Below, piece by piece: positions 44,988 to 54,913 of a stretch of 64,000 nt of DNA (the first letter of the stretch is position 1; each line of letters starts with the position of its first letter). Source of the DNA: Propionispora vibrioides (GTDB taxonomy: Bacteria > Bacillota > Negativicutes > Propionisporales > Propionisporaceae). A program made the translations under genes and the position numbers. The notes below the pieces were generated by a model. It had not been told where the DNA came from, ran no database searches, and worked only from the letters and a program-made list of their open reading frames with translations. Location of the stretch: NCBI RefSeq assembly GCF_900110485.1, contig NZ_FODY01000002.1, positions 124,001 through 188,000 of the forward strand, read 5' to 3'.

Positions 44988-46898
44988 TCACCTTTTTTCC
45001 TTATCGGGCTTTATATATAAAGTGGCTAACGGAGGAATCCGCAACGCCAGCGAATAGGGCTGGTTATGCCAGGCAATGGCTTGTGCTTCCATGTTTGCCG
45101 GATTCTGCTGTCCTGAACCTCCGTAACCTTCCCGGTCACTGTTAAAAATCTCCCGATAGCTGCCGGCTTCCGGAACACCAATCCGGTAGTCTTCCCGTAC
45201 AACAGGCGTGAAATTGCAGACTATAATCAGGAAATCTTCCGGGTCTTTGCCCCGGCGGATGAAACTGATCACACTTTGCGAAGCATCATTGCAATCGATC
45301 CACTGAAAACCATTCCATTTAAAATCAATTTCCCACAGTGCTTTTTCCGTTTGATACAGATGGTTCAAATCCCGCACATAATCCTGCAACTGACGGTGCT
45401 TGTCATGTTCCAACAGATGCCAGTCCAGACTGTGGCGGTCCCGCCACTCGACAAACTGGCCAAACTCACCGCCCATGAACAGCAGCTTTTTGCCGGGATG
45501 ACTCATCCAATACCCGTAGAACGCCCTTAGATTGGCAAACTTTTGCCAATAGTCGCCGGGCATTTTATCCAGCAGGGATTTTTTTAAATGTACCACTTCA
45601 TCGTGCGATAAAGGCAGAATAAAATTTTCGGAAAAAGCGTACATCAAGGAAAACGTCACCAGACTATGGTGCCATTTCCGGCTTAGCGGATCAAGGGCCA
45701 TATAACGCAGCATATCATTCATCCAACCCATGTTCCATTTAAAATTGAAGCCCATACCACCCTTATCGGTCGGCCAGGTAATCATCGGCCAGGAAGTGGA
45801 TTCTTCGGCAATCATCAAAACTCCGGGGTGTTGGGCAAAAATCACCTGATTGGCGCGGCGCAGAAGCTGCATAGCGTCCAGGTTGCCGTCTTCCCCGTAT
45901 TGGTTCGGCGACCATTCTCCTTCTTTTTTACCGTAGTTCAAATACAACATATTGGCGACCGCATCTACCCGCAGTCCGTCAATATGATATTCATCAAGCC
46001 AGAACAGCGCATTGGAAATTAAAAAGCTGCTGACTTCGGGCCGGCCGAAATCGAAATTGCAGGTTCCCCATTCCCAGTTCTCGCTGCGCTGCGGATTATC
46101 CGATTCATACAGGCAAGTCCCGTCAAACAGGCGCAAGCCATGAGAATCCTTGCAAAAATGGCCGGGAACCCAGTCCAATATGACCCCGATTCCCTTTTGA
46201 TGGCACAAATCAATCAAATACATAAAGTCTTCCGGACGGCCGTACCGGCTGGTGACCGAATAATATCCCGTAGCCTGATAGCCCCAGGAGGCATCCAATG
46301 GATGTTCGGCTACCGGCAACAGCTCAATATGGGTATAACCCATATCCACCACATATTCCACCAGTTGATTAGCAATATCGCGATAGGTCATCCAGTCGTT
46401 TTCCAGCGTCCGGCGCCACGAGCCCAGATGAACTTCATAAATGACCACTGGTTTTTCCAGAATCTGATTTTCCCGTTTTGCTTTCTGCCAGGCTTCATCC
46501 TGCCAGGCATACTCGCTTAGGTCATAGACAACCGATGCTGTGTCGGGACGCAGTTGGGAATAAAACGCATACGGATCAGCTTTAAGAAAACTGCTGTCAC
46601 TATAGGTATGAATTTCAAACTTGTACAAATCGCCCTTGGTCAAGCCGGGAACGAACAGTTCCCACACCCCCGACTGAGGCACCCGCTGCAGAACATGGTA
46701 AATCCCGTTCCAGACATTGAAATCACCGACTACCCTTACCTCTTTGGCGTTAGGTGCCCATACGGCAAACCGTACACCGCTCACACCATCCTCTTCAACA
46801 AGATGAGCCCCCAACAGCTGATAACTCCGAAAGTTGCTGCCTTCATGAAATAAATACAGATTTTCTTCCGTCAACAGGGAAATATTCATCTGATTCAT
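44988..46898 (-). CDS. glgB: 1,4-alpha-glucan branching enzyme
   Basis: About 636 residues. N-terminal CBM48 (VRFAVWAPNAKEVRVVGDFN), GH13 barrel with DGLRVDAVANMLYL (nucleophile), MIAEESTSWP (acid/base) and PLSHDEVVH, and a C-terminal all-beta domain. It lacks the extra N1 domain of the enterobacterial form. The ATG at 46896-46898 is close to AAGGAGG; the ATG three codons later is also possible. Only one glgB is present. Confidence 0.95.
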   Translation of the reverse strand: MNQMNISLLTEENLYLFHEGSNFRSYQLLGAHLVEEDGVSGVRFAVWAPNAKEVRVVGDFNVWNGIYHVLQRVPQSGVWELFVPGLTKGDLYKFEIHTYSDSSFLKADPYAFYSQLRPDTASVVYDLSEYAWQDEAWQKAKRENQILEKPVVIYEVHLGSWRRTLENDWMTYRDIANQLVEYVVDMGYTHIELLPVAEHPLDASWGYQATGYYSVTSRYGRPEDFMYLIDLCHQKGIGVILDWVPGHFCKDSHGLRLFDGTCLYESDNPQRSENWEWGTCNFDFGRPEVSSFLISNALFWLDEYHIDGLRVDAVANMLYLNYGKKEGEWSPNQYGEDGNLDAMQLLRRANQVIFAQHPGVLMIAEESTSWPMITWPTDKGGMGFNFKWNMGWMNDMLRYMALDPLSRKWHHSLVTFSLMYAFSENFILPLSHDEVVHLKKSLLDKMPGDYWQKFANLRAFYGYWMSHPGKKLLFMGGEFGQFVEWRDRHSLDWHLLEHDKHRQLQDYVRDLNHLYQTEKALWEIDFKWNGFQWIDCNDASQSVISFIRRGKDPEDFLIIVCNFTPVVREDYRIGVPEAGSYREIFNSDREGYGGSGQQNPANMEAQAIAWHNQPYSLALRIPPLATLYIKPDKEKR

Positions 46899-47030
46899 CA
46901 ACCTCCTTGTCACTTTCTGCCCTGCAGATTGGCCAGACAGTCCTTAATAACAAACAAGGAGATACGTCGGCAATTCTCATGCTTCTATATCTCCTTGACA
47001 GGGTTCAGGCTATCTTATTAGCAGCTTTCT

Positions 47031-49487
47031 CTACAAACGGGGAATCTCAGCAGGTTTTACATTCCAAATACCAATGGCATACTCGGCAATACTGCGGTCA
47101 CTGGAAAAAATGCCGGCATGGGCGATATTATGAATACTCATTTTAGACCAGACGCCTTGATCCCGGAATCTTTGGTCCAAACGCTCCTGGGCTGTCGCAT
47201 AATCATCAAAATCCTTCAATACGAAAAACTCATCGTTATCACGGAGCAGCGAATCGAAAATCGGTCTGAATTCATCTTTGCCGCCGGGAAGATACCCATT
47301 GACCAGTTGATCGAGAATCAACTTGATCCGCTTGTCATTATTGTAACAATCATAAGACTTATAGCCACCGTAGCGGTAAAAGTCAATAACCTGATCGGAA
47401 TTAAGACCGAAAATGAATATATTGTCATCACCGACAGCGTTTCTAATTTCCACATTGGCGCCATCCATCGTACCCATCGTAACCGCGCCGTTCAGCATGA
47501 ACTTCATATTGCCCGTTCCCGAAGCTTCCTTGCTGGCGGTGGAAATCTGCTCGCTGACATCGGAGGCCGGGAAAACCATCTCACCCAATGATACACTGTA
47601 GTTTTCCAGAAAGACAACCTTAAGCTTGCCTTTAATCGAAAGATCGTTATTAATTTTATAAGCCAGCATATTAATCAGCTTGATAATCTGTTTGGCCAGA
47701 TAGTAGCCTGGCGCTGCCTTGCCACCAAACAAAAAGGTGCGCGGCACAATATCCAGGTCGGGATTGTCCTTCAGGCGGTTGTACAGGTCCATTACATGCA
47801 AAACATTCAGGAGTTGCCGTTTATAAGCGTGAATCCGTTTGATCTGTACATCAAAGATGGAAGCAGGATCGACCAGCACATCATACTTTTCTTTAATATG
47901 CCTGGCCAGATGCTCCTTGTTCTGCAGCTTAACCTGCTTAAGCTTTTCCTGCACCGAGGCATCGGAGTCATACTTCAGCAAATTGGTTAAATCCTCCGGA
48001 TGCTCCACCCAGCTCTTACCAATGGTATCGGTCAACACCTCCGCCAGGCCCCGGTTGGCTCTTAGCAGCCAGCGGCGATGAGTAATCCCGTTTGTCTTAT
48101 TATTGAATTTGTGAGGCATATCTTCATAATAATGGTGGAACAGATGTTTTTTCAATATATCCGTATGAAGTGCTGCCACACCGTTGACGCTGAAGCTGCC
48201 TACCACGGCCAGCCGCGCCATATGGACCTGCTCATCGGCGATAATGGCCATCTGGGCGATTTTGTCCCAATTGCCGGGATAGCGCTGCCACAAACGGCGA
48301 CAGTATCTTTCGTTAATCTCTTCGACAATCATATAAATGCGGGGCAGCAAAGTCTTAAACATCTGGACCGGCCATTTTTCCAGCGCTTCCGGCATGATGG
48401 TATGATTGGTGTAGGACACGGTGCGGGTAGTAATATCCCAGGCATCATCCCACCCCAGCCCTTCCTCATCCATCAGTATGCGCATTAATTCCGGTACGGC
48501 AACAGCCGGATGAGTATCGTTGATATGAATGGTAACCCGGTCAGGCAAAGCCCGGATAGGGCCCCGCCGCTTCTTGAAACGCCGGATGATGCTTTGTATG
48601 CCGGCCGAAACGAAGAAATATTGCTGTTTGAGCCGCAGCAGGCGGCCTTCATAAAAATTATCCTCAGGGTAAAGAATCTTGGATATTCGCTCCACCGAAT
48701 GCTTGTACTCCACGGCTTTTAAATAGTCACCCCGGTTAAAAGTAGGCAAGTCAAACTCACCTTCAATGGGTTCCGCATTCCAAAGGCGCAGCGTGTTGAC
48801 CGTATTATTCTCATGGCCAATGATCGGGACATCATAAGGCACGGCTAATACCGGCTCATAGCCCTCATGGATGAAGGTCAGCTTATTGCCTGTCGCTTCG
48901 GTACGGACATGCCCGCCAAAGCGAACTTCCGTCGCCCGGTCACCGCGGCGATATTCCCAGGCATAGCCGTCTTTCAGCCAATTGTCCGGCAGCTCCACCT
49001 GATGACCGTCAACAATTTTTTGTTCAAACAGGCCATAGCGGTAACGGATTCCGTTGCCATGACCGGGCAGCTTCATGGCCGCAATGGAATCCATAAAACA
49101 GGCCGCCAGACGGCCTAAACCGCCGTTACCCAAGCCGGCGTCAGGCTCGGCTTCCGTCAGTTTATCTATATCAATATCCAGTTCTGCCAGCGCGTCGCGG
49201 CAGACATCATGAACTCCCATATTAATCAGGTACATGGGGAGTAGCTTGCCTAAGAGAAATTCCATCGAAAAATAATATACCTGCTTACGGCTCTTTTCAC
49301 TGTAATCCCGGTTGGTAGCCACCCAGTTCTGACTGATCCGGTCCCGCAGCACACCGACCAGCGCTGTATACTTATCATTATTACTCGCTTCTTCCAGTTC
49401 TTTGCCATGTAAAGTCTGTAACTTGTACAAAAAATCCAGCTTGAATTTTTCCGTCTCCCGCAAATGCTTCTTCGTCTCTCTAGCCAT
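47031..49487 (-). CDS. glgP: Glycogen phosphorylase (copy 1)
   Basis: 818 residues. GT35 PLP enzyme releasing glucose-1-phosphate. YYFSMEFLLGKLL, PDAGLGNGGLGRLAACF and the PLP-lysine segment EASGTGNMKFMLNG are intact. Starts with MARETKKH behind GGAGGG and is 132 bases from glgB. Closer to copy 3 than to copy 2 by these motifs. Confidence 0.95.
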   Translation of the reverse strand: MARETKKHLRETEKFKLDFLYKLQTLHGKELEEASNNDKYTALVGVLRDRISQNWVATNRDYSEKSRKQVYYFSMEFLLGKLLPMYLINMGVHDVCRDALAELDIDIDKLTEAEPDAGLGNGGLGRLAACFMDSIAAMKLPGHGNGIRYRYGLFEQKIVDGHQVELPDNWLKDGYAWEYRRGDRATEVRFGGHVRTEATGNKLTFIHEGYEPVLAVPYDVPIIGHENNTVNTLRLWNAEPIEGEFDLPTFNRGDYLKAVEYKHSVERISKILYPEDNFYEGRLLRLKQQYFFVSAGIQSIIRRFKKRRGPIRALPDRVTIHINDTHPAVAVPELMRILMDEEGLGWDDAWDITTRTVSYTNHTIMPEALEKWPVQMFKTLLPRIYMIVEEINERYCRRLWQRYPGNWDKIAQMAIIADEQVHMARLAVVGSFSVNGVAALHTDILKKHLFHHYYEDMPHKFNNKTNGITHRRWLLRANRGLAEVLTDTIGKSWVEHPEDLTNLLKYDSDASVQEKLKQVKLQNKEHLARHIKEKYDVLVDPASIFDVQIKRIHAYKRQLLNVLHVMDLYNRLKDNPDLDIVPRTFLFGGKAAPGYYLAKQIIKLINMLAYKINNDLSIKGKLKVVFLENYSVSLGEMVFPASDVSEQISTASKEASGTGNMKFMLNGAVTMGTMDGANVEIRNAVGDDNIFIFGLNSDQVIDFYRYGGYKSYDCYNNDKRIKLILDQLVNGYLPGGKDEFRPIFDSLLRDNDEFFVLKDFDDYATAQERLDQRFRDQGVWSKMSIHNIAHAGIFSSDRSIAEYAIGIWNVKPAEIPRL

Positions 49488-49623
49488 GATTAACCCTCCA
49501 GCCGCAGCAATATGTACCTTCGACTTCTGTTTGGAATTATAGTATGACTAATGGAATATTACTGATAAATCTTCGCTACAGCCCAGGAAAATCCTTCTAT
49601 TTACGATAATGTTACATAGGGCA

Positions 49624-49651
49624 CAAAGGCTGCACAATTGTGCAGCCTTTG
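49624..49651 (-). terminator. Palindrome between glgP copies 2 and 1
   Basis: Perfect CAAAGGCTGCACAA/TTGTGCAGCCTTTG without a run of U on the minus strand; a weak terminator or processing site. Confidence 0.5.
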
Positions 49652-49667
49652 TATTGCCCCATTTAGT

Positions 49668-52274
49668 TTATTGGTAAGGATAGCCTTCGGGTATACGGAC
49701 ATTTTTTTTAACCTTGACCGCTTCCCTTATCTGTTTTTCACTAGCCGAAAAAGGAAGCGTGTCCGGTCTGATATGCCAAATATCAGTGGCATACTCGGCA
49801 AACGTTCTGTCACTGGAAAACCTGCCGGAATGAGCAATATTGGCGCTACACATCTTGAGCCAGACCGGACGGTCCTTGTACCGCTCGTCTAGAACCTGGT
49901 GAGCCGCTTCATAGGAGGCAAAATCTTTCAACACGAAAAAGTGATCTCCCTGGTGCAGCAGACTGTCAAAATGCCCACGGAAAAGGTCGCCGGCGGCAGG
50001 GAAAAAACCGTTGATCAACTGATCGACCACCTGTCTGAGCCGCTCATTGTCCTGATACACCTCCCAGGGATTGTAACCGCCGCCGCGGTAGTAGGCAAGC
50101 ACCTCTTCGGCGGTCAGGCCAAATACGATAATATTATCTTCGCCTACAGCCTGCTTTATTTCGATGTTGGCGCCATCCAGCGTGCCGATGGTCACCGCTC
50201 CGTTCATCATAAATTTCATGTTCCCCGTGCCGGAGGCTTCATAACTGGCAGTTGGAATCTGTTCACTGACATCGGTGGCCGGAATAATCAGTTCAGCCAG
50301 GGACACATTGTAGTTTTCCAGAAAGACCACTTTTATTTTATCCCGGATGCTTTTATCGTTGTTAACGAGATCGGCCAGGCTGTTAATCAATTTAATAGTG
50401 TTTTTGGCTATATGATAATTGACAGCCGCCTTGCCGCCGAAAATAAAGGTGTGAGGCTCAATATCCAGCAGAGGATTTTCCTTCAGGCGATTGTATAAAG
50501 CCATGATATGCAGCACATTCAAGGTCTGCCGTTTATAAGCATGGATTCTTTTGACCTGGGAATCGAAAATCGAATTGACATCTAAGGTAATCCCATGCTT
50601 TTCTTTCACATATTTAGCCAGGGCCACCTTATTCTGCAGCTTAACCTTAAGCAGGTGGTGCTGAAAAGCCGTATCCGCGCTATGCCGCTCCAGTTGAGCC
50701 AGTTCCTGGGGGTGCTCCACCCAGCGCGGGCCGATGGTATCGGTGATGAGCTGCGCCAGCGCCGGATTGCATAGGGATACCCAACGCCGCTGGGTTACGC
50801 CATTCGTCTTGTTATTAAACTTGGCAGGAGAGAAATCGCAAAACTCTTTCATAATCTTATTCTTCAATATATCGGTATGCAGCTCGGCCACACCATTTAC
50901 GCTGTGGCAGCCGACAATTGCCAGATGAGCCATATGAATCCGGTTATAGGAGATGATAGCCATCCGGCTGATTCTGTCCCAGTCACCGGGATAGGCTTCC
51001 CACAAAGACCGGCAGTAGTATTCGTTAATGTCCCGGACAATCAGGTAAAGTCGGGGCAGTACGGTGCGAAACAGATCTTCCGGCCAGGTTTCCAGCGCCT
51101 CCGGTAAAATGGTGTGATTGGTGTACGACATGGTCTGAACGGTAATGTTCCAGGCTTCTTCCCAGGTAAGCTGTTCTTCGTCCAGCAGAATCCGCAGCAG
51201 CTCCGGGATGCATAGCACCGGATGAGTGTCATTAATGTGAATGGCTATTTTGTGCGGAAACTCCCGCAGATGTCCGTTATTTTCCCGGTAATTGCGAATA
51301 ATGCTCTGCAAGCCGGCAGATACCAGAAAATACTGCTGTTTCAGCCGTAACGCCTTACCTTCATAGGTTGAATCGTCAGGATAAAGTATATTGGACAGTT
51401 CCTCCACCGTTTGGCTGTATTCCACCGCCTTCTGGCAGTCGCTGCCGCCCTGGGGGGCGCAAACCACTTCACTTAACCTGGCTTCGGCACTCCAGAGGCG
51501 AAGCGTATTGACCATACCGTTGCGATAGCCGACGACCGGAACATCATAAGGAACGGCCAGCACCGTTTCATAACCCTCGTGAATATACTGGGTTTTGCCG
51601 TTGCTTTTTATCCGGACATTGCCGCCAAACCTAACCTCAACAGCTTCTGCCGGCTTGCGCACGTCCCAGTAGAACCCGTCCATCAGCCAGTCATCAGCAT
51701 ATTCACGCTGGTATCCGTCAACAATCCGCTGCTCAAACAAACCATAGCGGTAACGCATTCCCATGCCATGACCCGGTAACCCCAGTGAAGCCATGGAATC
51801 AAGATAACAGGCTGCCAGCCGGCCCAGACCGCCATTGCCCAGGCCGGGGTCCTCTTCAACCTGCCGGAGCGTACGTAAGTCCAGTCCTAGTTCACTTAGC
51901 GCCTGCTGGCAGACTTCATTCAACCCCAAATTATACAAATTGGACCCTAACAGACGACCCAGTAAAAATTCAATGGAAAAATAATATACCTGCTTCGCCC
52001 CTGTCCGCCGGTACTTCTCCTTGGTATTTAACCAGGGCTCGGCCAGATAGTCACGGACCAGCGAGACCAGGGCATTGTATTTGTCCAGATCGGAAACCCG
52101 CTCCAGTCCATCGCCGTACATCCGCTCCACTTTATTTCGATAATCCTGTTTGAACTGTTCCACCGTAATCCCGCTATCGGCCGGTCCGGCCTGAGCGGCA
52201 TCAAGGACAGCCGTTCCCGGTTTGACTCCCGGTTTTATTGACGGGCGGCCGCTCAAATTCCTTTCCATATCCAT
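49668..52274 (-). CDS. glgP: Glycogen phosphorylase (copy 2, divergent)
   Basis: 868 residues. Same PLP segment (EASGTGNMKFMMNG), but FSIEFLLGRLLGSN and VEEDPGLGNGG differ from copies 1 and 3, and a 35-residue Pro/Gly-rich N-terminal extension and a KVKKNVRIPEGYPYQ tail are unique to it. It belongs to a different phosphorylase lineage. The start ATG at 52272-52274 follows AAAGGAGG. It is the largest gene in this part of the cluster. Confidence 0.95.
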   Translation of the reverse strand: MDMERNLSGRPSIKPGVKPGTAVLDAAQAGPADSGITVEQFKQDYRNKVERMYGDGLERVSDLDKYNALVSLVRDYLAEPWLNTKEKYRRTGAKQVYYFSIEFLLGRLLGSNLYNLGLNEVCQQALSELGLDLRTLRQVEEDPGLGNGGLGRLAACYLDSMASLGLPGHGMGMRYRYGLFEQRIVDGYQREYADDWLMDGFYWDVRKPAEAVEVRFGGNVRIKSNGKTQYIHEGYETVLAVPYDVPVVGYRNGMVNTLRLWSAEARLSEVVCAPQGGSDCQKAVEYSQTVEELSNILYPDDSTYEGKALRLKQQYFLVSAGLQSIIRNYRENNGHLREFPHKIAIHINDTHPVLCIPELLRILLDEEQLTWEEAWNITVQTMSYTNHTILPEALETWPEDLFRTVLPRLYLIVRDINEYYCRSLWEAYPGDWDRISRMAIISYNRIHMAHLAIVGCHSVNGVAELHTDILKNKIMKEFCDFSPAKFNNKTNGVTQRRWVSLCNPALAQLITDTIGPRWVEHPQELAQLERHSADTAFQHHLLKVKLQNKVALAKYVKEKHGITLDVNSIFDSQVKRIHAYKRQTLNVLHIMALYNRLKENPLLDIEPHTFIFGGKAAVNYHIAKNTIKLINSLADLVNNDKSIRDKIKVVFLENYNVSLAELIIPATDVSEQIPTASYEASGTGNMKFMMNGAVTIGTLDGANIEIKQAVGEDNIIVFGLTAEEVLAYYRGGGYNPWEVYQDNERLRQVVDQLINGFFPAAGDLFRGHFDSLLHQGDHFFVLKDFASYEAAHQVLDERYKDRPVWLKMCSANIAHSGRFSSDRTFAEYATDIWHIRPDTLPFSASEKQIREAVKVKKNVRIPEGYPYQ

Positions 52275-52324
52275 CTACCGCGCCTCCTTTACGATCTAAG
52301 CTATCTGAAATTTTGCTACCTGAG

Positions 52325-52481
52325 TACCTTTCGTCACCTAAATGCCGGGAATCATTTTGCAGGATTTTTCCGCTCCCCCTCGGTCGTCGCTTTTGCATAG
52401 ACCGCTATGCACAGCTCCGCTGTCTTTAAGGGAACAAAAAATCCTTGCAAACTTATTCTTTACTTTAAGTAACGCAAGGTA
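52325..52481. repeat. Dispersed inverted-repeat element, copy I (157 bp), overlapping the glgD2 3' end
   Basis: Ends TACCTTTCGTCACCTAAA (52325-52342) and TTTAAGTAACGCAAGGTA (52464-52481), 14 of 18 complementary. The core GAACAAAAAATCCTTGCAA is at 52432-52450, nearly the same as in copy B. Its right end encodes the last residues (VPCVT) and stop of glgD copy 2. Confidence 0.75.
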
Positions 52482-53568
52482 CCAGCAGCGGATTTTGCCA
52501 GGTTCCGGCCAACTGCTGTCCGGCAGCAACAACCGTCCGGCTGTCACATACCGCATAATCAACAACCGCTCCCGATTCAATCCGGGTTCCCGGTAAAACC
52601 AGACTATTTCTAACGACCGCATCCCGGCTCACCTGCACGCCTCTAAATAAAACACTATTTTCAACCACACCCTCAATCCGGCAACCGCCGGCAATCAGCG
52701 AGTGAGCAACTTGCGATTGAGTGGTATATTTCGCCGGAGGTTCATCGCCGGTCCGGGTATAAACAGCCCGGAGCGGGACAAACAGGTCCCGCCGGACCAT
52801 TGGCTCCAGCAAGGCCATATTGGCCTGATAGTAGCTCGGCAGGGAATATACCGGAAACACATGATGATTAACGCCAAACCCATAGCAGCGATACCGGGAC
52901 ATCTGCGGCAGCAGGCAGTGGTGGATAAAGTCCTGTTCCGCCGCTATATCACTTCCCTCCAGCAGAGCGACAAACAATTCCTTATCTAACAGAAATACCC
53001 CTGTGGCCAGCGAACTGTCAGGCGTTCCGCTTACAGTATCGTCCCAAGCGCTGATCCGCCCGTCCGAGTCGCAAACGGGCCTTAAAAAATCGTCAGGCAT
53101 TTCGCCGCGCCAGGATTGTCCGGCATAGACGACAGTTATATCAGCCGCCCGGTCCTGATGAAATCGCAGCACCTCGCCATAATCAAGCGGACAGACGATG
53201 CTGTCGCCGCTAAAAGCAACGTAGTTTTGCCGGCTTCGCTTGATCCATTCCAGCTGCCGCCGCAAGCCGCCGACATCGCCGCCGTGCTCCCCCGAGAGGG
53301 CAACAGACCAGGGAAACACCCGCAAACCTTCCTGCTTGCGCTCCAGATCCCAGTCCCGGCCCGACCGCAGATGTTCAAACAGGAGCGGATGAGGCCGCTC
53401 CATAAACACCCCTACATGGGCGATACCGGAATGCACCATGTTGGATAAAATAAAATCAATCAGACGGTATTTACCGCCAAAGGGCAAAACTGCCCGCGGC
53501 GGCTGCTCACCTGCCGTTCCCAGCAAGGATTCGCTGCTGTCCAGACTGACAATTCCCAGAATGTCCAT
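52465..53568 (-). CDS. glgD: GlgD-like subunit (copy 2)
   Basis: 367 residues. No GGxGxRL loop (MDILGIVSLDSSESLLG instead), but unlike the other two GlgD proteins it keeps an Asp in FSGDSIVCPLDY at the catalytic position. Pairs with glgC copy 2. The ATG at 53566-53568 has AGGAG at good spacing. The 3' end is formed by the inserted repeat element I. Confidence 0.85.
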   Translation of the reverse strand: MDILGIVSLDSSESLLGTAGEQPPRAVLPFGGKYRLIDFILSNMVHSGIAHVGVFMERPHPLLFEHLRSGRDWDLERKQEGLRVFPWSVALSGEHGGDVGGLRRQLEWIKRSRQNYVAFSGDSIVCPLDYGEVLRFHQDRAADITVVYAGQSWRGEMPDDFLRPVCDSDGRISAWDDTVSGTPDSSLATGVFLLDKELFVALLEGSDIAAEQDFIHHCLLPQMSRYRCYGFGVNHHVFPVYSLPSYYQANMALLEPMVRRDLFVPLRAVYTRTGDEPPAKYTTQSQVAHSLIAGGCRIEGVVENSVLFRGVQVSRDAVVRNSLVLPGTRIESGAVVDYAVCDSRTVVAAGQQLAGTWQNPLLVPCVT

Positions 53569-53606
53569 ATACATTCTCCTAGCTGCCGGTCGGAATCCGC
53601 CGGCCT

Positions 53607-54767
53607 TTATTGCTGATTAAATACGGTGGCGCGGGGAAAGAACATATGGCTGCCGGTCAGGGTAATGCCGGCTGTCATATCAGCTTGTCCAATCCGGCAC
53701 CCCTGCTTAAAGACACAATTTGCCCCGATAACGGCATGTTGAATATCCACCTCACTGCCAATATCGGTCCGGGGCATGACGATGGAATTTTTTACACAAG
53801 CCGATTTAGCCACCGTCACACCGGGGAAAAGCACCGAGTTCTCCACCGTGCCAAAAACGTTGCAGCCTTCGCTGATAATCGAAGCGGCAACCTTGGCGGC
53901 CGGTGCGATGTAATGGGGCGGGTGCAGGGAGTGTCCGGAGTAGAGCGGCCACTCTTCATCATAAAGATCAAATTCAGGGTTGTCTTTCAATAAATCCATA
54001 TTAGCCTGCCAGAAACTATCCACCGTACCGATATCTTTCCAATATCCTGTAAAGGGATAGGCGTACAGCCTGCGGTTTTCAGCCAACATCCTGGGCAGCA
54101 AGTCCTTGCCGAAATCATGGGATGAGGCAGCCTCCTGGCTGTCCCGCAGCAAATATTTCTCCAGTGTCCGCCAAGTAAACACATAAATTCCCATTGACGC
54201 CAGGTTGCTTCGCGGCTGGCGCGGTTTTTCCTCAAACTCACCAATCCGGCTATCTTCCGTCACGTTCATAATGCCGAATCGGGAAGCCTCAGTCCAGGGA
54301 ACCTTGATGGCGGCAATCGTAACATCAGCCTTTTGCTGACGATGGTAATCCAGCAGCAAGCTGTAATCCATCTTGTAAATATGATCACCGGATAAAATTA
54401 AAACATACTCAGGCAAAAAAGAATTGACAAAATTCAAGTTCTGGTAGACGGCATCGGCCGTACCGCGATACCATTGTCCACCTCCGTTCCTGACAAAAGG
54501 CGGCAAAATAAACGCACCGCCCCCCCTCCGGTCCAAGCCCCATGCACTGCCTGTTCCAATGTAGCTATTAAGCGCCAGTGGTTTATACTGTGTTAAAACT
54601 CCGACTACATCTACTTCCGAGTTCTGGCAATTGCTTAGAGTAAAATCAATGATGCGATATTTGCCGCCAAAGGGCAGCGCCGGTTTAGGCAGCCGTTTCG
54701 TTAATACCCCCAGACGGCTGCCCTGTCCTCCGGCCAGTAGCAGGGCCACACATTCCTTTTTGCGCAT
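53607..54767 (-). CDS. glgC: Glucose-1-phosphate adenylyltransferase (copy 2)
   Basis: 386 residues. [40 protein letters not shown] and [10 protein letters not shown] are intact, so it should be active. The start at 54765-54767 gives the family N-terminus [14 protein letters not shown]; a TTG/ATG 24-27 bases upstream is an alternative. Followed 38 bases later by glgD copy 2. Confidence 0.93.
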   Translation of the reverse strand: MRKKECVALLLAGGQGSRLGVLTKRLPKPALPFGGKYRIIDFTLSNCQNSEVDVVGVLTQYKPLALNSYIGTGSAWGLDRRGGGAFILPPFVRNGGGQWYRGTADAVYQNLNFVNSFLPEYVLILSGDHIYKMDYSLLLDYHRQQKADVTIAAIKVPWTEASRFGIMNVTEDSRIGEFEEKPRQPRSNLASMGIYVFTWRTLEKYLLRDSQEAASSHDFGKDLLPRMLAENRRLYAYPFTGYWKDIGTVDSFWQANMDLLKDNPEFDLYDEEWPLYSGHSLHPPHYIAPAAKVAASIISEGCNVFGTVENSVLFPGVTVAKSACVKNSIVMPRTDIGSEVDIQHAVIGANCVFKQGCRIGQADMTAGITLTGSHMFFPRATVFNQQ

Positions 54768-54877
54768 GAACCAGCCGATTCCCCCTTCCATCAAACTATC
54801 CGGATTCCTATCTAGCGTTTATTTTGCCTTTTCACAGCCGCTTTATACCGGCCGGACAAAAACAGGCGTTGCCAAAA

Positions 54878-54910
54878 AATGTGGCCGGCGTACAGGCCGG
54901 CCACATTACA
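54878..54910 (-). terminator. Intrinsic terminator after glgP copy 3
   Basis: Minus strand AATGTGGCCGGCCTGTACGC with complement GCCGGCCACATT and T6. It marks a transcript boundary inside the glycogen cluster. Confidence 0.85.
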
Positions 54911-54913
54911 ATG

